The notes under the pieces were generated by a model. It searched no databases and had not been told where the DNA came from. It was given only the letters and a program-made list of their open reading frames with translations. Shown here one piece after another: positions 24,803 to 33,303 of a DNA stretch of 33,335 bases; position 1 is the first letter of the stretch, and every line of letters starts with the position of its first letter. The position numbers were made by a program, and so were the translations under genes. This DNA comes from Arcobacter sp. Its GTDB lineage: Bacteria > Campylobacterota > Campylobacteria > Campylobacterales > Arcobacteraceae. The stretch lies in the NCBI GenBank assembly GCA_003252105.1, contig QKDL01000093.1:1-33335 (forward strand). Direction: 5' to 3'.

Positions 24803-26547
24803 ATGAAAAAAATCTTACTAGTATTACTTTTTTCAATTTTTGCTTTTGCAGTTGAGCAAGATTTTTTAGAGCCAGATGAGGCTTTTAAGACATCTTTTGA
24901 AAAAAAAGATGATAAAGTTGTTTTTCAACTAAAACTTGGAAAAGATATCTATTTATATGATGACAAGCTAAAGTTTTTTATAACTAAACCAGAAAAAATA
25001 GATATAAAAAGTGAACTTAATGTTCCACAAGCAATAAAATATGAGATTTGGGAAGTTCATTTTAACGATTTAAATATTGATATTCCATACTCATTAATCA
25101 AGTCAAAAGTAAATAGTTCAAATGTGGATTTAATGGTTGAGTTTCAAGGATGTTCAAAAGCTGGACTTTGTTATGCCCCTATGGATAAATCTATTAGCTT
25201 AAATCTTGATGGAAAAAGTGATATAAAAACTGAAAAAAAAGTTGTTGAACTAACACAAGTGGAACAAGCAGTAAATGAAACAGATTCGATTGCTTCTACA
25301 CTAAAAGATGGGAATATTGTTTTAGTATTAGCTACTTTTTTTGGTTTTGGACTTTTATTATCTTTAACTCCATGTGTATTTCCTATGATTCCTATTTTAT
25401 CTTCTATTATTGTAAAAGCTGGAAATGAAGGTGAACTAAATGCTAAAAAAGGTTTCTTTTTATCATTGGTATATGTGATTTCTATGAGTTTGGCTTATAC
25501 TATTGCAGGAGTTTTAGCAGGAGTATTTGGAGCAAACCTACAAGCTAGTTTACAAAATCCATATGTATTAGTTGCTTTTTCATTGATTTTTATTGCTTTG
25601 GCATTTTCTATGTTTGGATATTTTAAACTTGAACTTCCACAAAGTATACAAAATAAAATCAATAAAACTACAGATGGAAAAGAGAAGCAAGGTGTAATGG
25701 GAATTGCTATAATGGGATTTTTATCAGCACTTATAGTGGGACCTTGTGTTGCTCCACCATTAGCTGGTGCTTTAGTTTATATAGGACAAACTGGTGATGC
25801 TATTTTAGGTGGATTAGCACTATTTGTGATGAGTTTAGGTATGGGTGTTCCATTATTATTGATTGGTCTTGGAGCTGGAAAATATATGCCAAAACCAGGT
25901 GGTTGGATGGATTCTGTAACAAAAATATTTGGAATAGTGATGTTAGCTATTGCAATCTGGATGTTAGATAGAGTTTTAGATCCAACTATTACAATGTATT
26001 TATGGGCATTATTACTTATAGGTGCAGCATTGTATTTAAAAATCTATGAGCATATTTTAGCAAAACTTATAACTACAGTTATATTTATTTATGGGGTTTT
26101 AGTTTTTGTTGGAGCAGTAAGTGGTGCAACAAATGTTTTAAAACCACTTGAAGCTTTTACATCTTCAAAAGGTATGGTTGTACAAAGCTCACAATTACAG
26201 TTTAAAAAAATCAAAAATATACAAGAGTTAGATGAGGCAATCAAAGCTTCAACTAAACCAGTGATGTTAGACTTTTGGGCTGAGTGGTGTGTATCTTGTA
26301 AAGAGTTTGATGCAATACTTTTCAAAATGAAGAGGTTATAAACACACTTTCAAAATTTACTTTACTAAAAGCAGATGTTACAAAAAATACACAAGATGAC
26401 AAAGAGTTGATGAAAAAATTCAATATCTTCGGACCTCCAGGGATGATTTTTTGGGATGAAAATAATCAAGAGATAAAAGTAGCTAAAATTGTAGGATATA
26501 AAAATCCTAAGGATTTCTTAGAAGTAATAAACAATAACTTTGACTAA
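24803..26547 (+). pseudogene. dsbD: DsbD thiol:disulfide interchange protein, frameshifted in its last domain
   Basis: DsbD carries electrons from cytoplasmic thioredoxin to periplasmic thiol proteins. The first 504 residues are normal: signal peptide (1-16), periplasmic alpha domain with C117/C123 in QGCSKAGLCYAP, and eight-helix domain with C191 (TPCVFP) and C315 (GPCVAPP). The start of the thioredoxin-like gamma domain has C496-V-S-C499. One base appears missing at about 26314-26316, so the original frame stops at 26341 after eight unrelated residues. The -1 frame continues as NTFQNEEVINTLSKFTLLKADV..FGPPGMIFWDE to a TAA at 26545-26547, restoring a 581-aa protein (E. coli 565). A terminator hairpin at that second stop supports it as the true end. 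It could be a real mutation or a sequencing error. Confidence 0.9.
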
Positions 26548-26564
26548 AATTTTAAGTCAAAGTT
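26536..26564. terminator. Terminator at the restored dsbD end
   Basis: AACTTTGACT (26536-26545) and AGTCAAAGTT (26555-26564) form a 10-bp stem around an AT loop. It spans the stop codon of the frame-restored dsbD and lies between convergent genes. Confidence 0.7.
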
Positions 26565-26573
26565 AGGTTTAAA

Positions 26574-27212
26574 TCAACTATGTTTATATAGATAAGGTTG
26601 ATAAGATTTTTTCTCATCTTCTTTATAATTAATGTATGAGTTTAAGATATCATCATAGATATTTACAAAATAAGTTGCTTGTTCACCTACAGTCTCTGAT
26701 TTTTTCATTGAGGTAAAGAAGTCTTTTAATTCACTTGCTTCTAAACTTACCATATGATGAGATTCCAAATCTTCATTAAAAATAGGCTGTCCATCTTCAT
26801 CAAAACTTAAGATATTATAGCTAGGATTAAGCTCTAACCCCATTTCAAACCTATTAATATTTTGGTTTAAGTCAGTAGTATAATTAAGTTTTTCAGAATC
26901 AGATAAATTAATAATATTTTCTAAAACTGCTTGTTGCATAGTTGTATCTTTAAATCTTGTAGCTGTATCAAATGCTAGTGCTGTTGGTAATCCATATTTA
27001 TCACCTATTTTTTTTATATACTCTTTTTTATCTTCTGAATTTAAACTTTGATAATTATCTATATCTAATAAATCAACTTCTTTATTTGTACTTGATTTAT
27101 TTTCTTCTTGCATAGCACTTGTAAAATTACTTATTAACTGTGTTTTAGATGTTGAATTACTTGTTTGAGTATGATAGTTTGTATATCTTTGTTGTGTTGC
27201 ACTTACATTCAT
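26574..27212 (-). CDS. Unknown 212-aa soluble protein
   Basis: I do not recognise a family. The protein has no signal peptide or membrane helix. The first about 50 residues are Ser/Thr/Asn/Gln-rich and probably disordered (SATQQRYTNYHTQTSNSTSKTQ). The rest is acidic and mainly helical (SLNSEDKKEYIKKIGDKYGLPTALAFD, TTMQQAVLENIINLSDSEKLNYTTDL, LEASELKDFFTSMKK). It contains no cysteine. The polar N-terminus resembles those of exported flagellar or hook-related proteins, but this is weak. A clear AAAAGGA ribosome site lies before the ATG and a possible extended -10 (TGT-TAGAAT, 27252-27244) lies 25-30 bases further up. It is convergent with dsbD. Confidence 0.75.
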   Translation of the reverse strand: MNVSATQQRYTNYHTQTSNSTSKTQLISNFTSAMQEENKSSTNKEVDLLDIDNYQSLNSEDKKEYIKKIGDKYGLPTALAFDTATRFKDTTMQQAVLENIINLSDSEKLNYTTDLNQNINRFEMGLELNPSYNILSFDEDGQPIFNEDLESHHMVSLEASELKDFFTSMKKSETVGEQATYFVNIYDDILNSYINYKEDEKKSYQPYLYKHS

Positions 27213-27243
27213 ATTTTTTCCTTTTAAGCTAAGTGGATAATAG

Positions 27244-27252
27244 ATTCTAACA
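27244..27252 (-). promoter_or_regulatory. Possible extended -10 of the 212-aa gene
   Basis: On the minus strand TGT-TAGAAT gives a start near 27237 and a leader of about 25 bases. The rest of the gap (27253-27407) is AT-rich and shows no gene. Confidence 0.35.
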
Positions 27253-27407
27253 GATAGATAATAAAATATAAGTTAATATATTATTATAGATTTAAGCTTC
27301 AAAAGATATCTGGAATCAAAGAATAATGATAATATAATAGGTCTTTATAGGTACAAATATTGTAGCAGTGAAATGAAAAATAATAATATAGTATAAATTT
27401 TTATGAG

Positions 27408-27435
27408 CTAAAAAGAAGCGAAAGCTTCTTTTTAG
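27408..27435 (-). terminator. Terminator of the DASS transporter gene
   Basis: A perfect 12-bp stem, CTAAAAAGAAGC (27408-27419) and GCTTCTTTTTAG (27424-27435), has a GAAA loop on the plus strand. The DASS stop codon (27432-27434) is inside the stem. Confidence 0.8.
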
Positions 27436-28838
27436 ATAAATATGAAAGCACCAACTAAGATTGCTGCTAAATATAACGCTCCGAAGATTGCACCAAGTGC
27501 CCACCATCTAGCTTGAGAAATATATCCTGCACCATACCAGATTGGAGAAGGTCCAGTTGCATATGGAGTTATGATACCCATTACCCCTAAACTACCTGCA
27601 AGTAATATAGAGAATGGAAGAATTTGTTCTGGTGTCATAAGTTTTACTGCAATTGCTATAAAAATTGGCATCAATGCTGTTGTATGAGCTGTTGTACTTG
27701 CAAAGAAGTAGTGAAGTACAAAGAAGAACAATAACATTGAAAGTATTAACATTGTTGGAGACATTCCAGATAGATAAACTTCTGCACTAGTACCAATCCA
27801 AGCTAAAACACCCACTTTTTTCAATCCTGCTGCCATAGCAACTAATGATGCGAACCAGATAAGAACATTGAATGCTGCTTTATTTGATATAACATCATCC
27901 CAAGTAATTACATTTGCAAGTACCATTACTGATACAACGGCAATTGCTGCAGTTGTAGAGTGGATTCCAAAGTTTTTACCAAAAATCCATAGAAGTAAAG
28001 CTATTATTGCAAGTCCTGCCATTAATAACTCTTTTGGAGTTATTTTTCCTAATTTTTCTAATTCAGCTGCTGCCCATGCTGGAGCTTCAGGTGAAGTTTT
28101 TTGTGTTGGTGGATACACTACATATACTAACCATGGAGTTAGTAAAAATAGTGGAATCATCAACGGTAACATGATAGCTGCCCATCCTGACCATGAGATT
28201 GTATTTCCTGTCCCTTGTGCAATTAAATCAACTGCAAGCAAGTTAGGTGCAAGTGCTGTTAAGAACATAGAACTTGTCACACAAGTTGTTGCAATTGCAA
28301 CCCAAGAGATATATGAACCTAATTTTCTTGGTTCATTATCAGGAGTTGAATCGAAAATCAATGGAATATTACTTGCTACTGGATAGATTGTACCTGCACT
28401 TCTTGCAGTATTAGATGGCATAAAAGGAGCCAATACTAAATCTGAAAAAGCAACTGCATATCCAAGTCCTAAAGAACTTTTACCCATATATTTAATCATT
28501 ATAAGAGAGATTCTTCTACCAAGTCCTGTTTTTTTGTATCCAAGTGCAAACATAAACGCTGCAAAGATTAACCAAATAACTGTATTTGAAAAACCTGAAA
28601 GTGCCCAAGAGATACTAGCTTTTGCATTTCCTATAAGTCCAAATATAGCGACCAAAGAGATACCTGTAAACCCAACCAATGCAGCTGGTACTGGTTCTAC
28701 AATCAATCCAACTACAACCCCAAAGAATATAGCTAAGAAGTGCCAAGCTTCAATACTAAGACCTTGAGGAGCAGGAAGAAACCAAAATATAACAATTACA
28801 GCAACTGGTAAAATTGCTTTGAAAGATATATTTTTCAT
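27432..28838 (-). CDS. DASS/SLC13-family anion (di/tricarboxylate) transporter
   Basis: This 468-aa inner-membrane permease has about 11-12 helices. Family signatures are the first SNT motif in PFMPSNTARSAGTIYPV and the second, STT, in FFASTTAHTTALMPIFIA, which bind Na+ and substrate carboxylates in the VcINDY fold. Others are EPVPAALVGFTGI near the N-terminus and GIITPYATGPSPIWYGAGYI near the C-terminus. The nearest characterised flavour is CitT/TtdT/YbhI, so a citrate, succinate, tartrate or 2-oxoglutarate exchanger or symporter is likely, with the exact substrate unknown. An AAAAGGAG ribosome site precedes the ATG. It diverges over 80 bases from the HK2-RR2 genes, a classic position for a transporter controlled by that two-component system. 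Confidence 0.92.
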   Translation of the reverse strand: MKNISFKAILPVAVIVIFWFLPAPQGLSIEAWHFLAIFFGVVVGLIVEPVPAALVGFTGISLVAIFGLIGNAKASISWALSGFSNTVIWLIFAAFMFALGYKKTGLGRRISLIMIKYMGKSSLGLGYAVAFSDLVLAPFMPSNTARSAGTIYPVASNIPLIFDSTPDNEPRKLGSYISWVAIATTCVTSSMFLTALAPNLLAVDLIAQGTGNTISWSGWAAIMLPLMIPLFLLTPWLVYVVYPPTQKTSPEAPAWAAAELEKLGKITPKELLMAGLAIIALLLWIFGKNFGIHSTTAAIAVVSVMVLANVITWDDVISNKAAFNVLIWFASLVAMAAGLKKVGVLAWIGTSAEVYLSGMSPTMLILSMLLFFFVLHYFFASTTAHTTALMPIFIAIAVKLMTPEQILPFSILLAGSLGVMGIITPYATGPSPIWYGAGYISQARWWALGAIFGALYLAAILVGAFIFI

Positions 28839-28862
28839 AATAGACTCCTTTTAATTTTTCTT

Positions 28863-28877
28863 TATAATGAAATTATA
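28863..28877. promoter_or_regulatory. Back-to-back -10 boxes between DASS and HK2
   Basis: TATAAT on the plus strand (28863-28868) and TATAAT on the minus strand (28872-28877) lie four bases apart in the 80-base divergent gap. Transcription would start near 28875 toward HK2 and near 28865 toward DASS, so the two promoters overlap and may exclude each other. Confidence 0.5.
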
Positions 28878-28918
28878 AGATTAGTAAAGGGATAAAAATA
28901 GGACTTTTTTGTTAATAT

Positions 28919-31138
28919 ATGAAAAAAATAAGATTTTTTATGAGAATATATCTATTTACATTAATTTTTACCTTATCATTGTTTGCATTTGAAAAGAACC
29001 AGATATTACTTTTACACTCTTATAATAAAGGTTTAAAATGGAGTGATGGGATATCAACAGGGATTGAAAAGGTTTTAAAGAACTATTCTGAGTATGAATT
29101 AACAACAGAATATATGGATAGTAAAAAGATTGATACAAAAGAATATTTTGATACTTTACTAAAACTTTATGAAATGAAATTCTCAAAAAGAAAATACAAA
29201 GCAATTTTAGTTGCTGATAATTATGCTTATATGTTTGTTTTAAAATATCATAATAAATTTTTCAAAAATGTTCCTATTATTTTTTGTGGTATTGAAAACT
29301 TTGATTTTAACTCTATACCTAAAGAGTTAAATGGAAAAATAACTGGAATAGTAGAGTATAAAGATATTAGAAAAAATTTAGAGTTAATAAGTAAAGTTAT
29401 AAAAAATTTAAATACTTTATACATAGTTAGTGATGATAGTTTATCTTCAAATGAGATAAAATCTCAAATTCTTAAAACTATGAAGGAGTTTGAACATAGA
29501 TTTAAAATAATATATGACAACCAAATTGTACTTGATGATATACAAACTAAAATCAATAATCTTCCAAAAAATAGTGCTGTTTTATTTACAAGTTTGTATG
29601 TAGATAAAAATAAACAATATATTCCATATAATGAAATAAGAGAATTTTTCAGAGAATCAAAATATCCTGTTTTTGCTCTAAATACAATACATTTAGGTGA
29701 GGGTTCCATAGGTGGTGTTATGATTGATCCTGTAATTCAAGGTGTTTTAGCAGCTAAAAAAACAATGGAAATTCTTCATGAGAATAATAAGATAAAAGAT
29801 ATAAAAATAGATATACCTTCTGGAAAATATTATTTTGATTACGACATTTTAAAAAAATTTGATTTATTAGATAGTGATATCCCAACTTTATCAACAATAA
29901 TAAATAGACCAAAAGATTTCTTTGAAAAAAATAGAGATTTTGTAAATAATGTATTTGTTTCAGTTCCAGTGTTATTGATATTATTGATAGCTTTAATTGT
30001 TGCAATAATTAAAAATACAAAAGCTGAGATAAGACTTTTTGAACAAAATAAATTAGATAATGTACTTTTAAACAATATACAAAATGCAATAGTTTGGGAG
30101 AGTAAAGAGGGTAAAGTCTTAGGATGTAATGGTGCATTTTGTAGATTTCTAAATTTAAAAAAAGAACAAATTATAGGTAGAAATATTTTTGAAATAATCC
30201 CTGATAAAATAAAAAAATTAAATATTTTAAATGAAGTTTTTGAAGAAAAAGAGGTTGTTATAAAAGATGATGAGAAAAATAAAACATATCTGTTTATAAG
30301 AAGAAAACAATATTTTGATAAAAATGAAAAAAAAGCAGGACTTGTTACGGTTATAAGTGATCATACAAATATAAAACAACTCGAGATACAAAGGCAAAAT
30401 GACGAAAAATTTGTTATACAAAGAGCAAAAACAGCAGAGATAGGGGAGATGATAACCTCAATCGCACATCAATGGAAGAAGCCACTTATTGAAGTATCAA
30501 CAATAGTTCAAGAACTACTTTATAAAAGAATGAAAAAAGATGTAAGTATAGATGAAACTAAAAAATATGTTGATGAGGTGATGACACAAGTACAATATAT
30601 GACTAAAACAATTGACAACTTTAGAAGTTTTATAAAACCCTCTTTGAAAAAAAGCAATTTTTGTTTGAAAAAATCTTTTGATTCACTTTTAGAAGTTATG
30701 GAACATAGTATAAAATATAACTATATTGATTTAAATGTGAAATATCAAGGGGAAAATCTAAGTGTCTGTGCTTATGAAAATGAGTTTAAACAATGTATTA
30801 TAAGTATTATTAACAATAGTATTGATGGAATAAAAAAATTAAAAACAAAAAAACAAATAGATGGAAAAATTGATATTAATGTTTATGAAAAGAATAAAGA
30901 TATATATATTAGTATAAAAGACAATGGTATAGGTATTCAAAAAGAGAATTTAAAAAAAGTATTTCAACCTTTTTTTACTACAAAACCAGCAGGTGATGGA
31001 TTTGGCTTATATATGACTAAATTGATTATAGAAGATAAAATGAATGGAAAAATTGAAGCTTTAGAGTGTGAAGTAGGTGCTCATATTTTAATAAAATTTG
31101 AAAATAAAAGTTGTGTAGATGAAAATATTAGTTCTTGA
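28919..31138 (+). CDS. Sensor histidine kinase with ABC-type binding-protein sensor domain (HK2)
   Basis: This 739-aa kinase has an N-terminal signal/anchor (about 8-24). A periplasmic domain of about 300 residues follows (QILLLHSYNKGLKWSDGISTGIEK, VPIIFCGIENFD, AVLFTSLYVDK, YPVFALNTIHLGEGSIGGVMIDP) that reads like the ABC_sub_bind (TrpX-like) fold. Then come TM2 (about 345-364), a PAS domain (about 380-485), and H-box AEIGEMITSIAHQWKKPL with H517. The ATPase domain has N-box NEFKQCIISIINNSID, intact G1 DNGIGI (668-673) and G2 GDGFGLYM. It probably senses a small ligand in the periplasm. The gene overlaps RR2 by 20 bases and diverges from the DASS transporter. An alternative start is ATG 28940. 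Confidence 0.92.
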   Translation: MKKIRFFMRIYLFTLIFTLSLFAFEKNQILLLHSYNKGLKWSDGISTGIEKVLKNYSEYELTTEYMDSKKIDTKEYFDTLLKLYEMKFSKRKYKAILVADNYAYMFVLKYHNKFFKNVPIIFCGIENFDFNSIPKELNGKITGIVEYKDIRKNLELISKVIKNLNTLYIVSDDSLSSNEIKSQILKTMKEFEHRFKIIYDNQIVLDDIQTKINNLPKNSAVLFTSLYVDKNKQYIPYNEIREFFRESKYPVFALNTIHLGEGSIGGVMIDPVIQGVLAAKKTMEILHENNKIKDIKIDIPSGKYYFDYDILKKFDLLDSDIPTLSTIINRPKDFFEKNRDFVNNVFVSVPVLLILLIALIVAIIKNTKAEIRLFEQNKLDNVLLNNIQNAIVWESKEGKVLGCNGAFCRFLNLKKEQIIGRNIFEIIPDKIKKLNILNEVFEEKEVVIKDDEKNKTYLFIRRKQYFDKNEKKAGLVTVISDHTNIKQLEIQRQNDEKFVIQRAKTAEIGEMITSIAHQWKKPLIEVSTIVQELLYKRMKKDVSIDETKKYVDEVMTQVQYMTKTIDNFRSFIKPSLKKSNFCLKKSFDSLLEVMEHSIKYNYIDLNVKYQGENLSVCAYENEFKQCIISIINNSIDGIKKLKTKKQIDGKIDINVYEKNKDIYISIKDNGIGIQKENLKKVFQPFFTTKPAGDGFGLYMTKLIIEDKMNGKIEALECEVGAHILIKFENKSCVDENISS

Positions 31139-31766
31139 AGATAATATAAGACTTTTAAAACTTATTGAAGAGTCGTTGATAGAAAAAAATTATAAGGTAG
31201 ATTCTTTTTCTGATGGGAAAGAGGTTATTGAAAAAATTTATGATGGTTATGATTGTTTTATTTTAGATATAAATGTACCAGGGATTGATGGACTTACTAT
31301 ATTAAATGAGATAAAAAGTATGAACAAAGATGTTCCTTGTATCATAATCAGTGCAAATGTTGAATTAGATACCATAAAAGATGCGTATGGCAAAGGTTGC
31401 AATGAATATATAAAAAAACCTTTTTATATTTATGAGTTGGAATTGAAGCTTGAAAAACTTTGTAAAAATGAAAAAAATGAAATCCTACTAAAAGAGGGAT
31501 ATTTTTATGATATAGAAAAGGAAAAGCTTTTTAAAGGGGATGAAGAGATTAAGTTATCAAAAAAAGAGATACTTCTTATGAACCTTTTTTATAAAAATCT
31601 TGAAAAAATAGTTACCTTTGAGCATATTGAACAATATGTTTGGGAAGGGGATTTAACAACAACTGAAAATATAAGGGCTTTAGTAAAAAGAGTCAGAAGA
31701 AAACTTCCACAAAATACAATATTATCTCAAGGTGGAATGGGATATAAATTGGCTTTAAGAGATTAG
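31119..31766 (+). CDS. OmpR-type response regulator (RR2)
   Basis: This 215-aa regulator has a receiver domain with E7/D8, phospho-acceptor D50 in CFILDINVPGIDG, and K100 in YIKKPF. The winged-helix DNA-binding domain (about 125-213) shows LSKKEILLMNLFYKN, TTTENIRALVKRVRRKL and GGMGYKLAL. It begins inside the HK2 gene (20-base overlap), so the pair is translationally coupled. Its likely targets are the divergent DASS promoter and its own operon (inference from position). The next gene starts three bases after its stop codon. Confidence 0.94.
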   Translation: MKILVLEDNIRLLKLIEESLIEKNYKVDSFSDGKEVIEKIYDGYDCFILDINVPGIDGLTILNEIKSMNKDVPCIIISANVELDTIKDAYGKGCNEYIKKPFYIYELELKLEKLCKNEKNEILLKEGYFYDIEKEKLFKGDEEIKLSKKEILLMNLFYKNLEKIVTFEHIEQYVWEGDLTTTENIRALVKRVRRKLPQNTILSQGGMGYKLALRD

Positions 31767-31769
31767 TTA

Positions 31770-32714
31770 ATGATAGATTTTAGTTGTAGTTCAAATTTTA
31801 TAAAACCAAATATTTCTATTGATTACAATGAAGTTAATATTATAAAAGATAAGAGTTATAAAAAACTTTTATCACTGATTGCAAAAAGATATAATCTTTC
31901 AAAATCTAAAATAGAACTTTACAATGGTTATAGTTCAGCAATATATTCTTTTTTGAAATATATTAATTTAAAACATTGTTTTATATATTCTCCAAGTGAG
32001 ATTGAATATAAAAAGGCTGCATTAAATTTGGATTATGAAGTTAAGTTGATTAATAGGTTTGAGAATATTTATTATCCAATAAAAGAAGATAGTGTAGTGA
32101 TTTTTATGAATCCATCTTTTTTAGATGGTACATACTATGAGTTGGAAAAACTTTTTGAATATTGGATATCAAAAGATGCAATAATCCTTATAGATGAAAC
32201 TTACTTTGATTATTGTCATTTAAAATCAGCAATAAATAGTATTGATGAGTATAAAAAGATATATATAATCAAAGATTTTAGTAAATATTTTTCAAATGAA
32301 TTATTAGATATTGCTTCAATTTTTTCAAATGAAGAGAATATAAATAAAATAAGAAAATCAGAACCAAGCAATAAACTATCAGTCTATAATGTAAAATATT
32401 TAGAAGAGTCCTTAAAAGATGAAAAGTTTAAAAATATATCAAATAGTATAAATATAAAAAATAGAATAGAGTTAGAAAATAGTTTTTTTGCCACAGGAAT
32501 AGTAGATATAATTTATCAAAGCAATACAAATTCACTTTTAATAAAATTAAAAGATGAGATAGATACAAATAGATTAAAAGAAAACTTTCTAAAAAGTGGT
32601 CTCAAAATTGAAAGTTGTGAAATATATGACTTTTTAGATGAAAAATATATAAATATCTATATAAAATCAAAAGATAATATTCAAGAACTAAAAAAGGTCT
32701 TGGATGCTTTTTAA
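31770..32714 (+). CDS. Divergent PLP-dependent aminotransferase-fold protein (HisC/CobD-like)
   Basis: This 314-aa fold-type I protein resembles histidinol-phosphate aminotransferase or CobD but is about 50 residues short. Recognisable parts: YNGYSSAIYSFL (51-62) in place of the TxGxxEAI phosphate loop, FMNPSFLDGTYY with N114-P115 (consensus NPNNPTG), LIDETYFDY with D142, and KDFSKYFS with the putative Schiff-base Lys K172. Differences are marked: the SKxxGLxGLRxG motif reads SKYFSNELLDIAS (Arg to Asp at 180), and the C-terminal LRIS carboxylate-binding Arg is Asn295. So PLP may bind but standard transamination is doubtful. It is co-transcribed with HK2-RR2 and overlaps the next gene by 11 bases. 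Function unknown. Confidence 0.75.
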   Translation: MIDFSCSSNFIKPNISIDYNEVNIIKDKSYKKLLSLIAKRYNLSKSKIELYNGYSSAIYSFLKYINLKHCFIYSPSEIEYKKAALNLDYEVKLINRFENIYYPIKEDSVVIFMNPSFLDGTYYELEKLFEYWISKDAIILIDETYFDYCHLKSAINSIDEYKKIYIIKDFSKYFSNELLDIASIFSNEENINKIRKSEPSNKLSVYNVKYLEESLKDEKFKNISNSINIKNRIELENSFFATGIVDIIYQSNTNSLLIKLKDEIDTNRLKENFLKSGLKIESCEIYDFLDEKYINIYIKSKDNIQELKKVLDAF

Positions 32715-33303
32715 AAATAGATTGGTATATATAATCTCAGTTATATTATCAGTTTTATCGATTATATTTTTTATAGGAATTATCTATAAATCATTTTTTA
32801 TAGTTAAAAATCAGTTTATAGATATAGGTGGTTTAACCTATGTAAATCAAGTTAAAACTGATGAATATACAAAAGCTTTGGCCAATAGGTTAAGCAAAGG
32901 GTGCAAAACACAAGTTTGTGAAGTACAAAGTATGTTAGACCTTGTTACAAATATCCCTTATAAAGTTAATGAATCAGTAGCTAGAAGTGGAAAAAATGTA
33001 ATAGAACAAAACTATGGGGATTGTGATGATAAAAGTAATCTTCTTATCTCACTACTGCATGCAAAAGGTTATGAGGCTTATTTTGTAGTAGTTCCTAAAC
33101 ATATATTTGTAATAGTTCATTTAGATAAAAAGATAAATAAAAAAGCACTTTATGTAAATGGGAAAGCTTATTATAAATTGGAAAGTACCGCAAAAAACAG
33201 TAATATAGGGTTCCCTTTAAAATATAGATTTGATGAGATAAAAGCTATAATCGATCCTTTTAAAAATAAGAAGTTAGTAATAGAAAATTTAGCATACAAA
33301 TAG
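32704..33303 (+). CDS. Membrane-anchored transglutaminase-like protein
   Basis: This 199-aa protein has an N-terminal membrane helix (about 8-34) and an outside-facing domain. YGDCDDKSNLLISLLHAKGYEAYFVVV with C107 is the transglutaminase-like nucleophile motif. H133 lies in PKHIFVIVHL, and YYKLESTA with E160 stands where the family usually has an Asp. A Cys pair, C67 and C72 (GCKTQVC), could be a disulfide, consistent with the periplasm. Members of this superfamily act as Cys proteases, amidases or cross-linking enzymes; the substrate here is unknown. It begins inside the preceding PLP-type gene and ends the four-gene operon. Positions 33304-33335 show nothing further. Confidence 0.78.
   Translation: MLFKNRLVYIISVILSVLSIIFFIGIIYKSFFIVKNQFIDIGGLTYVNQVKTDEYTKALANRLSKGCKTQVCEVQSMLDLVTNIPYKVNESVARSGKNVIEQNYGDCDDKSNLLISLLHAKGYEAYFVVVPKHIFVIVHLDKKINKKALYVNGKAYYKLESTAKNSNIGFPLKYRFDEIKAIIDPFKNKKLVIENLAYK

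Noticed and set aside
26309-26341. Programmed ribosomal frameshift in dsbD
   Set aside because: No slippery heptamer (X XXY YYZ) and no stimulating structure just downstream; a deletion or read error is simpler.
27868-28386. 172-codon open frame antisense to the DASS gene
   Set aside because: It is a shadow frame: it lies fully inside a well-conserved transporter gene, has no ribosome site and no domain.
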